This document shows, piece by piece, positions 9,381 through 17,035 of a stretch of 64,000 nt of DNA. The notes under the pieces were generated by a model. The model saw only the letters and a list, made by a program, of their open reading frames with translations, was not told the origin of the DNA and did not search any database. This DNA comes from Flavobacteriaceae bacterium (GTDB lineage Bacteria; Bacteroidota; Bacteroidia; Flavobacteriales; Flavobacteriaceae): assembly GCA_029248405.1 (NCBI GenBank), contig JAQWJJ010000016.1, positions 62,001-126,000 of the forward strand, read 5' to 3'. Both the position numbers and the translations under genes were made by a program. Position 1 is the first letter of the stretch, and every line of letters begins with the position of its first letter.

Positions 9381-10160
9381 ATGGACACGCCTCTGGTTTC
9401 TGTTATCGTTCCAGCTTTCAATGCTGCATCCTATCTTCAAAATGCGTTAGACAGTGTCTTGCAGCAAACCTACTCCAACTGGGAACTCATTCTGGTCGAC
9501 GACGCCTCTCAAGATAATACTTTGGAGATTGCGTACCACAACCAAAAATGGGACTCCAGAATAAAGGTGTTGGCGATGGCCGAAAATCAAGGTGTTGGCG
9601 TTGCGCGTAACCTGGCTACAGATAAGGCCCAAGGTGTATTGATTGCTTTTTTGGACGCTGATGATTTATGGCTGCCTCAGAAATTAGAGCGACAGGTTGG
9701 GTTCATGCAGACCAATGATTTGGCCGTAAGCTATACCGCTTATCAGCAAATTTATGCGTCGGGTCAGAGAAATTCTATCTGTGTCTATGTCTTTGACCGT
9801 CTTACCGAACGGTTACAGCGGAGCAATAATTATATTGGCAACCTAACAGGCATGTACTCTGTCGAAAAAGTGGGCAAAATTAAATCGCCAGAATTGGCAA
9901 AAAGACAAGACTGGGCGCTTTGGCACCAAGCGATCAAGCGTTCTTGTCAGTCCGCCATGGGGATCAATGAGGTGCTGGCCTCATATCGTGTGGGCAACAC
10001 CAAGACCTTAAGTTACAAAAAAGGCGGCCTGATCAAGCACAACTATAACTTTTATCGCCGTTACTTGGGCTACAACGCGGTGTTGTCAAGCCTCTGGATG
10101 CTCGTGTTTTTTTGGCACTTTTTTGTTGTCCGCACTCAGAAAATTAAAATTTCAAAATAA
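9381..10160 (+). CDS. Glycosyltransferase family 2
   Basis: A 259-residue GT-A inverting glycosyltransferase. The N-terminus PLVSVIVPAFNAASYLQNAL and the ILVDDAS and AFLDADDLW segments give the two Asp motifs that bind the nucleotide-sugar and metal. The C-terminal part has the QDWALW stretch common in this family and ends in a hydrophobic segment. It follows the glycosylphosphotransferase by two bases, so it is a candidate for adding an early sugar of the repeat unit. Its 3' end overlaps the convergent CapK-like gene by 17 bases. Confidence 0.92.
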   Translation: MDTPLVSVIVPAFNAASYLQNALDSVLQQTYSNWELILVDDASQDNTLEIAYHNQKWDSRIKVLAMAENQGVGVARNLATDKAQGVLIAFLDADDLWLPQKLERQVGFMQTNDLAVSYTAYQQIYASGQRNSICVYVFDRLTERLQRSNNYIGNLTGMYSVEKVGKIKSPELAKRQDWALWHQAIKRSCQSAMGINEVLASYRVGNTKTLSYKKGGLIKHNYNFYRRYLGYNAVLSSLWMLVFFWHFFVVRTQKIKISK

Positions 10161-11451
10161 ATTGTTTGAGTTTGCCCCGCCTGCTGCGGTCCAAAACATT
10201 ACAGCGCTGAAAATCCAGAACTAATCCCGCGCCTGCATAGCGTTCCATAGCTTTTTTTATGGTCAATTCTTCCAGGTGATTTAAAGGACGCTCACCGACA
10301 TAAACGATGGTAAAGCGGTCATAGTCATTTTGTTCTACAACGAACTCTTTGACGGGACTTTGTTGGTCAATAACAGCTTTAGTGACGTAATAGAAGGTGA
10401 GTCCTGGAATGACTTTGCCATCTGCCAGCCGAGCCATATCGTTAGTGCGCCCAACAAGCTTACTGATTACTGGCCGCTCAGGCGTGCTATCAGCATGCGC
10501 AATAGCGAGATCCCCAATATCATAGCGGATCAGTGGATGGGCTTTGTTATAGAGATCGGTCACAACAATCCGGCCTTGGACCCCATTTGGCACAGGCTTA
10601 TGGTCATCGTCCAATAGCTCCAAAAAGAGGTTGTGCTGTTGGACCTCAAAGCGTCCTTGTTGGTGTGCAAATGCGATGACACCAAGCTCACTTGCCCCGT
10701 ATTCATTAAGAATGGGCACACCAAATGCGACGGCCAGCAGATCTTTGTCCTGATCAAACAACATTTCACTGGTGACAATGCAGGCCTTCAAGGACGGGCA
10801 AACGTTTTTTAAAATAAGTTTTCGGTCGTGGACGTATTGCGCAAAACGGACAATTGAAGAAGTATAGCCGTTGATGAATACAAAGGGTTTTTTGCTGAAA
10901 GCGTGAAGTATTTGTTCTAATCGCTGGTCTGAAAGGTCAAAAATCACAAAGCGATAACGCGCGGCTAAAGCATCTTTAAGCCGTTCTTTATAATAGCCAA
11001 TGGATCCTAAAGGAATCCCATAGAATCGGGCTTCTAAATCTTGGCCAATGCGCAAATCATGGTCAAGATACAACCTCTTGATCAAGGCCCAACTTCTGGC
11101 GTGACAGTAGCGGTCTTTGCCAAAAACAAAAGGATGGCCACTGCTGCCCGATGTTTTGTGCTGGTGTACCCTAGAAGGAGTAAAGTGTTGACTCAATCGA
11201 TCTTTGAGAGGTGCTTGAAGGTCTGCCTTGGTCATGATGGGCAACTCATCCCATGCAGGATTGGGATTTGTGCCGACTATTTTTTGGTAATAGGGCGTGT
11301 GCTGGAGATGATGTGCAACGATGTCTTGCTTGGCCCGTCTTTGGTAAACGACAAAAGCTTCAGCATCCATACCTGAAAGGTGTGCCAAATCTTTTTCCGC
11401 CTGCTTTAGTGGATAACCTTGACGTTCTAGCGACCAATTGAACCAATTCAT
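10144..11451 (-). CDS. CapK/PaaK-like adenylate-forming protein
   Basis: A 435-residue member of the phenylacetate-CoA ligase/CapK branch of AMP-forming enzymes. The phosphate-binding loop HKTSGSSGHPF lies at 98-108. NEYGASELG and RYDIGDLA match the A5 and A7 core motifs. Family members in polysaccharide clusters are often called CapK and have no settled substrate; true PaaK needs CoA and an aryl acid. No other phenylacetate genes are present and the gene faces a polysaccharide cluster, so decoration of a sugar or surface molecule with an acyl group is more likely, though this is inference. The gene is divergent from purD, 146 bases away. Confidence 0.82.
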   Translation of the reverse strand: MNWFNWSLERQGYPLKQAEKDLAHLSGMDAEAFVVYQRRAKQDIVAHHLQHTPYYQKIVGTNPNPAWDELPIMTKADLQAPLKDRLSQHFTPSRVHQHKTSGSSGHPFVFGKDRYCHARSWALIKRLYLDHDLRIGQDLEARFYGIPLGSIGYYKERLKDALAARYRFVIFDLSDQRLEQILHAFSKKPFVFINGYTSSIVRFAQYVHDRKLILKNVCPSLKACIVTSEMLFDQDKDLLAVAFGVPILNEYGASELGVIAFAHQQGRFEVQQHNLFLELLDDDHKPVPNGVQGRIVVTDLYNKAHPLIRYDIGDLAIAHADSTPERPVISKLVGRTNDMARLADGKVIPGLTFYYVTKAVIDQQSPVKEFVVEQNDYDRFTIVYVGERPLNHLEELTIKKAMERYAGAGLVLDFQRCNVLDRSRRGKLKQFILKF

Positions 11452-11567
11452 ATCAACTTATTTCAGATTGAAAATTAAACATTTAAATCGTCTTAAAGCC
11501 ATGACAGGGTGATGAGATTTTTTGAAAAACCGCGCCGTGTCATGCCTTTTTTCTGCAGGCAAACCAT

Positions 11568-11575
11568 TATTTTTG
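11568..11575 (+). promoter_or_regulatory. -7 promoter element (TATTTTTG) before purD
   Basis: TATTTTTG fits the TAnnTTTG consensus and sits 22 bases before the purD ATG, in the divergent gap with the CapK-like gene. No TTG is found at the expected upstream spacing. I see no purine riboswitch-like structure or PurR-type palindrome here. Confidence 0.45.
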
Positions 11576-11597
11576 TCACGATAAACACTGCAAAAAT

Positions 11598-12869
11598 ATG
11601 AATATTCTTGTCTTAGGTTCTGGAGGACGCGAACACGCTTTCGCGACACAACTGGCCAAAAGCCCTCAATGCGACCAACTTTTTGTCGCCCCCGGCAATG
11701 CGGGGACCCGTTTATTGGCAACAAATCTTCAGCTGGCGGTGACTGATTTTAATGCCATCAAAGCCGCTGTTTTGGAGCATGCTATTGAAATGGTCGTCGT
11801 TGGCCCGGAAGACCCGCTGGTTGAAGGAATTTATGATTTTTTTAAAGCAGATCAAGCACTCAATCGTGTTATGGTCATTGGCCCTTCGGCCATAGGCGCT
11901 GAACTTGAGGGGTCAAAAGAGCGCGCTAAGGAATTTATGGCCACACACCATATACCGACCGCTGCGTACCAAAGTTTTACGGCCGAAACGCTCAAAGAGG
12001 GTCAGGCATTTTTGGCAACAATGAACCCACCATATGTGTTGAAGGCAGATGGTTTGGCGGCAGGAAAGGGCGTGTTGATCTTAGACAACCTGGCGCAGGC
12101 CCAAAAGGAGCTGGAGTTGATGCTGGCTAATGCCAAATTTGGAAAGGCGAGTGAAAAAGTCGTGGTAGAGGCATTTTTGGACGGAATTGAATTGAGCGTG
12201 TTTGTCCTGACCGACGGCTCTTCATACAAAATTTTGCCTACGGCGAAAGATTACAAGCGGATTGGTGAAGGGGACAAAGGGCTTAACACTGGAGGTATGG
12301 GCGCGATTTCTCCTGTGCCATTTGCCGACTCAGTTTTTATGGAAAAAATTGACTCTCAAATCGTCAAACCTACTGTCGAGGGCCTTAAGAAAGAAGGGAT
12401 CACCTACGAAGGATTTGTTTTTATTGGTTTGATAAAAGTAGGAGATGATCCTTTTGTCATTGAGTACAACGTCAGGATGGGTGACCCTGAGACTGAGGCC
12501 GTTTTGCCGAGAATCAAAACAGACTTGGTCACCTTGCTGGAGGCTACGGCAAACCACAATCTCGACAGTGTGCCACTTGAGATCGATACACGCGCTGCCG
12601 CCACGATTATGGCAGTTTCTGGCGGATATCCGGAGACCTATGAAAAAGGAAAACGGATCAACGGATTAGACAAAGCACATGAAGGATTTGTTTTTCATGC
12701 CGGAACTACTGATCAAGAAGCACATGTAATCACTAGTGGCGGTAGAGTATTGGCGGTAACGTCTTTGGATGAGGACTTCAGAGTGGCCATAAAAAAATCT
12801 TATCAAACTCTAGAACAAATTTCGTTTGATAAGATCTATTACCGTCATGACATTGGGTTTGATCTCTAG
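11598..12869 (+). CDS. purD: Phosphoribosylamine-glycine ligase
   Basis: Joins glycine to 5-phosphoribosylamine using ATP, the second step of purine synthesis. The 423-residue length is standard. The N-terminus MNILVLGSGGREHAFA is the family signature, the ATP-grasp domain shows VLKADGLAAGKGV and the metal-binding segment EYNVRMGDPETEAVLPR, and a C-terminal domain with ATIMAVSGGYP follows. It is monocistronic here; its last four bases overlap the convergent small membrane protein gene. Confidence 0.97.
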   Translation: MNILVLGSGGREHAFATQLAKSPQCDQLFVAPGNAGTRLLATNLQLAVTDFNAIKAAVLEHAIEMVVVGPEDPLVEGIYDFFKADQALNRVMVIGPSAIGAELEGSKERAKEFMATHHIPTAAYQSFTAETLKEGQAFLATMNPPYVLKADGLAAGKGVLILDNLAQAQKELELMLANAKFGKASEKVVVEAFLDGIELSVFVLTDGSSYKILPTAKDYKRIGEGDKGLNTGGMGAISPVPFADSVFMEKIDSQIVKPTVEGLKKEGITYEGFVFIGLIKVGDDPFVIEYNVRMGDPETEAVLPRIKTDLVTLLEATANHNLDSVPLEIDTRAAATIMAVSGGYPETYEKGKRINGLDKAHEGFVFHAGTTDQEAHVITSGGRVLAVTSLDEDFRVAIKKSYQTLEQISFDKIYYRHDIGFDL

Positions 12870-13108
12870 GAATCGCCCAAAAACGAGTGCGATGTTTGGC
12901 TGCGGTCTTCCTCTCCACTAGCGTTAAATTGGGCCAATTGCTTCATCCAGTAGTAAAATGCAGCAAAAAAGACACCAATGAATAGCCAAGACATAAAGTT
13001 GGCGCCCCACCAAGACTGTAGTTCAAAGTTTCGCAAAGCATCCAGTGGCGCAAACAATAGTGTGTTGGCTAAAGATTCGATTCCTTCAAAAAAAGCTTTA
13101 AATGTCAT
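12866..13108 (-). CDS. Small membrane protein (DUF6341-like)
   Basis: An 80-residue protein beginning MTFKAFFEGIESLANTLLFAP and containing one strong hydrophobic segment (about 37-57, FMSWLFIGVFFAAFYYWM), then a charged tail. The pattern FFEGI-LFAPLDALR-SWW-NW resembles the short family I know as DUF6341, which in flavobacteria sits beside purD and a DUF6427 protein as here; the family name is from memory. The ATG at 13108 was chosen because the longer frame to 13180 would overlap the divergent neighbour by 32 bases. The function is unknown. Confidence 0.72.
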   Translation of the reverse strand: MTFKAFFEGIESLANTLLFAPLDALRNFELQSWWGANFMSWLFIGVFFAAFYYWMKQLAQFNASGEEDRSQTSHSFLGDS

Positions 13109-13148
13109 ATGTCCTATATTTAGGGTGTAAAAATAGAAATTCAAGCCC

Positions 13149-14081
13149 ATGCTGACAAGCTTTTTTGCTAAATCTGGCACAATAAATTATCTGCTTCTGG
13201 CACTGTCGATTCCTTTGGTATTGATTGCTAAGGGCTTTTACCTAGAAGGCACCAATCTTAAAATCAGCTCGTTGCTTTTGGGCACGCTTGTCGCACTGGT
13301 GATCGTTTTGGCGTTTTTGTTGTTTGACTTTATCCTTAGAAAAAACAAGCTCACTCAGGCCAACACTTATGGCGCATTGATCTTCACATGTCTGGTGCTG
13401 ACCCAGCCCTTGATCGAAAACCTAAAGGTATTCTTGACATTGATCGTTGCGCTGCTCTTCTATCGCAGACTCTATAGCCTGACCAATGAAGTCGCCATAG
13501 AAAAGAAGATATGGGATGCGGGCTTTTGGGTATTTATTTTGGCCTTGGTGTATCCTTGGGCACTCTTGCTTTTGGCGCCTTTGGCCATAGCCATCGGCAG
13601 TTTGAATCAATTTTCGTGGCGCTTCGCCGTGGCGCCACTTCTGGCCGGAATTGCCGTGGTGTTGATGACCGCGGCTTATAGCGTTCTGGACCCTGATGCT
13701 TCAATGAGTGTGGCACTTTTGGCCCTGCCTAGCGGCACGCCTTTAGCGTTCAAATGGCCACAGCAAACTTGGCTTTTGGCACTATATGTGTTGGGTATTG
13801 TCGCTCTATTAATTGGCGCATTACACCTGCCGAAAGCCCGCCAAGACACCTCACGCGCCAGCAAGATTCATCTGCAATGGACGCTGTATATTTTGATTTT
13901 GGGACTGGTATTGATGGGGCTGATGCCTGAAGCCGTTTATGGAGTATTTTTGCTTTTGGTAGCGCCTCAAGCGACGATCATTTTGGTCGGTTTGATAGAG
14001 CGACAGAGGCGCATGGCCATCAAAGAGCTGGTACTGCTCGCCCTGCTCATTTTGCCCTTGATTGAAATCCTTTTAAAATAA
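13149..14081 (+). CDS. Polytopic membrane protein (DUF6427-like)
   Basis: A 310-residue protein made almost wholly of hydrophobic helices, about ten, with short charged links. It begins MLTSFFAKSGTINYLLLALS, an N-terminus shared by flavobacterial proteins of the DUF6427 type; the family name is from memory. No enzyme motif or transporter signature is visible. It is divergent from the small membrane protein and lies just upstream of the DUF4254-GT9 pair. That neighbourhood suggests a role in the cell envelope, possibly transport or lipid-linked sugar handling, but this is only inference. Confidence 0.72.
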   Translation: MLTSFFAKSGTINYLLLALSIPLVLIAKGFYLEGTNLKISSLLLGTLVALVIVLAFLLFDFILRKNKLTQANTYGALIFTCLVLTQPLIENLKVFLTLIVALLFYRRLYSLTNEVAIEKKIWDAGFWVFILALVYPWALLLLAPLAIAIGSLNQFSWRFAVAPLLAGIAVVLMTAAYSVLDPDASMSVALLALPSGTPLAFKWPQQTWLLALYVLGIVALLIGALHLPKARQDTSRASKIHLQWTLYILILGLVLMGLMPEAVYGVFLLLVAPQATIILVGLIERQRRMAIKELVLLALLILPLIEILLK

Positions 14082-14091
14082 AGTATCTTTG
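14062..14091 (+). promoter_or_regulatory. Promoter TTG-N19-TATCTTTG before the DUF4254 gene
   Basis: TTG at 14062-14064 and TATCTTTG at 14084-14091 are 19 bases apart, an excellent match to the Bacteroidota housekeeping promoter. The start codon of the DUF4254 gene follows 47 bases later. The -33 box lies inside the end of the preceding gene. It would drive the DUF4254-GT9 pair. Confidence 0.6.
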
Positions 14092-14138
14092 CACAACATA
14101 TCGAAAACCCGTATCAACCACAGCACCAAACTCTATCT

Positions 14139-14747
14139 ATGTTTACCCAAAAAGCGTTAACCATTTTTGAAGAAGTGATCGATCAGTATCATGTCTTAGA
14201 TGACCCATACCAGTCCTTTACTAATCCTTACGACCGCACTACCGACCTCTTGGACCACTTGCTTTATCGCAAGTGTTGGATTGATACGGTTCAATGGCAT
14301 TACGAGGACATTATTAGGGATCCAGAAATTGACCCTGTTGCGGCCCTTACTTTGAAACGACAAATTGATGCTTCAAACCAGGACCGAACGGACATGGTCG
14401 AATACATCGACAGTTATTTTCTCGAACAGTATCAGGAGGTATCGCCTTCTGACCAGGCAACTATTAATACGGAAAGTCCCGCTTGGGGCGTAGACAGGCT
14501 GTCAATTTTGGCATTGAAAATATACCATATGCAAGAAGAAGCCAGCCGCCAAGACGCCTCAGCAGCACACAAAAATACCTGTCAAACAAAACTAGAGGTA
14601 TTACTGACACAAAGACTTGATTTGACCACAGCAATAGAGCAGCTTCTGAACGACATCGCTTCGGGATCCAAGTACATGAAAGTTTATAAGCAAATGAAGA
14701 TGTATAATGACGATGAGCTTAACCCTGTTCTTCGCGCCCAAAAATAA
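14139..14747 (+). CDS. DUF4254 protein
   Basis: A 202-residue, mostly helical and acidic protein with no signal peptide or membrane segment. The pattern NPYDRTTDLLDHLLYRKCWIDT and W-H-Y-E-D near the N-terminus matches the DUF4254 family, which is widespread in Bacteroidota and of unknown function. It is followed three bases later by a GT9 glycosyltransferase. I recall this pairing from other flavobacteria, which suggests the two proteins work together in envelope glycan assembly. Confidence 0.82.
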   Translation: MFTQKALTIFEEVIDQYHVLDDPYQSFTNPYDRTTDLLDHLLYRKCWIDTVQWHYEDIIRDPEIDPVAALTLKRQIDASNQDRTDMVEYIDSYFLEQYQEVSPSDQATINTESPAWGVDRLSILALKIYHMQEEASRQDASAAHKNTCQTKLEVLLTQRLDLTTAIEQLLNDIASGSKYMKVYKQMKMYNDDELNPVLRAQK

Positions 14748-14750
14748 CCA

Positions 14751-15803
14751 GTGAAACCCGGTCCAAAACATATCGCTGTGATCCGACTTTCGGCTATGGG
14801 CGATGTGGCCATGATGTTACCTGTGCTTTTGGCGGTGATCAAAGCACAGCCCAACATTAAAATCACACTGATTTCTCGAGATCGTTTTGCGCCTATTTTT
14901 GCCGGCATTGATCAAATTCAATTTTTAGGGGCTGAGGTCTATGGCAAGCACAAGGGCATCATTGGTCTTTGGCGGTTGGCCAAGTCAATCAAAGGCCTTT
15001 CTGTAGACGCCGTAGCGGATTTGCACCATGTTTTGCGCAGTCATGTTTTGAGCTTGTTTTTGAAATGGAGTGGTTTGCCTGTAGCCACAATATTCAAAGA
15101 CCGTAAGGCCAAGCAGCATGCCGTGAAATCTTTTGACCCGGAACAACCATGGTTCAAATCGTCACATGAGCGTTATGCAGAAGTGTTTCGATCGCTTGGG
15201 CTGACGGTGGCGCTCACCCCTGATGTGCTTGCGACCTCTTCAAAGCGACCAGATGGATCTGCTGACTTTCTCCAAGGCCGCGCAAGGCCGTTTATCGGGA
15301 TCGCTCCTTTTGCAGCATTTCCAGGAAAAGTGTACCCTGAAGGCCTGATGCAAGAACTGATCAGCAAGATCAAAGCGCAATTCAAAGGAACTGTTCTGTT
15401 GTTTGGTGCCCCTGGAGCAGAGCAAAAAACACTAGACCAATGGGCTTTGGTTGGAGACGACATATTGAATTGCGCTGGGATGGGTTCATTTACTCAGGAG
15501 CTGAACCTTTTGAATCAGCTCGATATTATGGTTGCTATGGACAGTGGAAACGGACACCTTGCGGCCAATTTTGGCGTTCCGGTCATCACCCTTTGGGGGG
15601 TGACACACCCTTGTTTTGGTTTCGTCCCTTTTGCCCAGCCAATTGAAAATCAGTTGTGTGCAGATCGCCGCCAATTCCCTCTAATACCGACCTCCATTTA
15701 TGGCAAGACACTGCCCAAAGGCTATGATCAGGTGATGTCAACCATCGTCCCAAAGACAATAATCAATCGGATAATGACCCTTCTAGAAAAAGACCAACCG
15801 TAG
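14751..15803 (+). CDS. Glycosyltransferase family 9 (heptosyltransferase-like)
   Basis: A 350-residue GT-B enzyme of the ADP-heptose:LPS heptosyltransferase family. The N-terminal IRLSAMGDVAMMLPV segment and the C-terminal MDSGNGHLAANFGVPVITLWG segment are the family signatures. It starts with GTG at 14751, three bases after DUF4254. No heptose synthesis genes are nearby, so the donor may be another sugar. It probably acts on lipid A-core or another lipid-linked glycan at the cytoplasmic face. The gene ends two bases before the convergent flavin reductase. Confidence 0.9.
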   Translation: MKPGPKHIAVIRLSAMGDVAMMLPVLLAVIKAQPNIKITLISRDRFAPIFAGIDQIQFLGAEVYGKHKGIIGLWRLAKSIKGLSVDAVADLHHVLRSHVLSLFLKWSGLPVATIFKDRKAKQHAVKSFDPEQPWFKSSHERYAEVFRSLGLTVALTPDVLATSSKRPDGSADFLQGRARPFIGIAPFAAFPGKVYPEGLMQELISKIKAQFKGTVLLFGAPGAEQKTLDQWALVGDDILNCAGMGSFTQELNLLNQLDIMVAMDSGNGHLAANFGVPVITLWGVTHPCFGFVPFAQPIENQLCADRRQFPLIPTSIYGKTLPKGYDQVMSTIVPKTIINRIMTLLEKDQP

Positions 15804-15805
15804 GC

Positions 15806-16852
15806 TTAAACGTTGTCGTAATCAATAACAATTGCGTCCGATTCAACCAAAGCTTGACAGGTCAATACAAGACCTTCTTCAACCTCTCCGTCTGTGAGAA
15901 TTTGGTTCTTGATCATCGTGGCCTTGCCTTCTGAAACACGGGCAATGCAAGAACTGCACACACCACCTTGACAGCTGTATGGTGGGTCGAGGTCTTTGGC
16001 CAGAACAGCATCTAGGACAGGAGTCTCTTTATCGATCACAAAGGTGTCTGAAACACCATCCAAAACAACCGTAATGGTGCTTTGTCCCGAAGCCAATGTG
16101 GCACTTTCTTTTGGGGCGGAGAAAAACAGTTCGTAATGCGTGTTTTGAGAGGTCCCCCCAAAATCGGTCAAAGTTGTTTTGGCGGTTTCAATCATGGCCT
16201 CTGGTCCGCACAAGAAAAACTGGTCGAATGTGGTTCCCGCTAATTGCTGGCTCATAAGATGCCGTAAGGCGCCATTGTCGATACGCCCAAATCGTGCTCC
16301 GGGAACATCTTCCCTGCTGAAAAATGAGACCAGATCAAACCGTTCAGAAAAGCGCGCCACAAGATCATTAAGATTTTGGGCAAACATGGTTTCTGTTTGA
16401 TTTTGATTGCCATAAATCAAGGAAAATTTTGCTTTAGGCGATTTTGTCAGGGTTTCTTGAATCATGCTCATGATTGGAGTAATGCCACTTCCTGCGGCAA
16501 TGGCCAAATAATGATTTGTGTCATTATTTTGTGTCTCGAGGGTAAAGCGGCCCTCGGGAGGCAAGACCTTTAGGCTATCGCCCACTGAAAGCACGTCATG
16601 GGCCCAATTAGAAAAGATGCCTTGGGACACTCTTTTGATGGCGACGGACCATTTTTGGCTGCTAGGTGCGCTGCAAAGAGAGTATGATCTGCGCACTTCC
16701 TGACCATTAATGTCGTGACACAGGGTGATGTATTGTCCCGCAACGAATTGGAATTTCTGTGTCAGTGCCTGAGGCATTTCGAACTCAAGCTCAAGAGCGT
16801 TTTGCGTCATAAAGGTTTTTCGAGAGACCTTTAAGTAAAATTCATTTTTCAT
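15806..16852 (-). CDS. Ferredoxin-NADP reductase-like flavoprotein with C-terminal 2Fe-2S domain
   Basis: A 348-residue electron-transfer protein with three domains in order. The FAD-binding barrel carries RSYSLCSAP (55-63), the NAD(P)-binding domain carries AAGSGITPIMSM (119-130), and the plant-type ferredoxin domain has cysteines 294, 299, 302 and 332 with the standard C-x4-C-x2-C-x29-C spacing. This is the architecture of PaaE/HmpA-type oxygenase reductases; in flavobacteria such proteins are usually labelled ferredoxin-NADP reductase. No oxygenase is adjacent, so the partner is unknown. The ATG at 16852 was chosen because a promoter lies just upstream of it; the frame stays open for 64 more codons across that promoter, with no family homology. 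Confidence 0.9.
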   Translation of the reverse strand: MKNEFYLKVSRKTFMTQNALELEFEMPQALTQKFQFVAGQYITLCHDINGQEVRRSYSLCSAPSSQKWSVAIKRVSQGIFSNWAHDVLSVGDSLKVLPPEGRFTLETQNNDTNHYLAIAAGSGITPIMSMIQETLTKSPKAKFSLIYGNQNQTETMFAQNLNDLVARFSERFDLVSFFSREDVPGARFGRIDNGALRHLMSQQLAGTTFDQFFLCGPEAMIETAKTTLTDFGGTSQNTHYELFFSAPKESATLASGQSTITVVLDGVSDTFVIDKETPVLDAVLAKDLDPPYSCQGGVCSSCIARVSEGKATMIKNQILTDGEVEEGLVLTCQALVESDAIVIDYDNV

Positions 16853-16863
16853 TATTTTTTTTT

Positions 16864-16892
16864 CAAAAATACAAATCCTTCTCTGTTTACAA
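16864..16892 (-). promoter_or_regulatory. Promoter TTG-N18-TATTTTTG for the flavin reductase
   Basis: Read on the - strand, TTG at 16892-16890 and TATTTTTG at 16871-16864 are separated by 18 bases. The start codon follows 11 bases after the -7 box, so the leader is very short. The rest of the 183-base divergent gap holds only A/T-rich sequence and a short AAAGC-rich stretch before sprE. Confidence 0.6.
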
Positions 16893-17035
16893 GGGTGTAA
16901 CTGCAGGATATTAGGCTGTTTTTTAGGCCAAAGAGAGCCACTTATCAAAAAGAATGGTATTTTTACCCTCCTAAGCTTTTGGTCAAATACTAAAAGCAAA
17001 GCTTTTAAGTTACCATACCAAATAACAAGCGTCGA

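Noticed and set aside
13109-13180. Longer start for the DUF6341-like gene
   Set aside because: It would overlap the divergent DUF6427-like gene and adds residues with no resemblance to the family.
15173-15674. Antisense reading frames opposite the GT9 gene
   Set aside because: They have no family resemblance, no promoter and shadow a well-supported gene.
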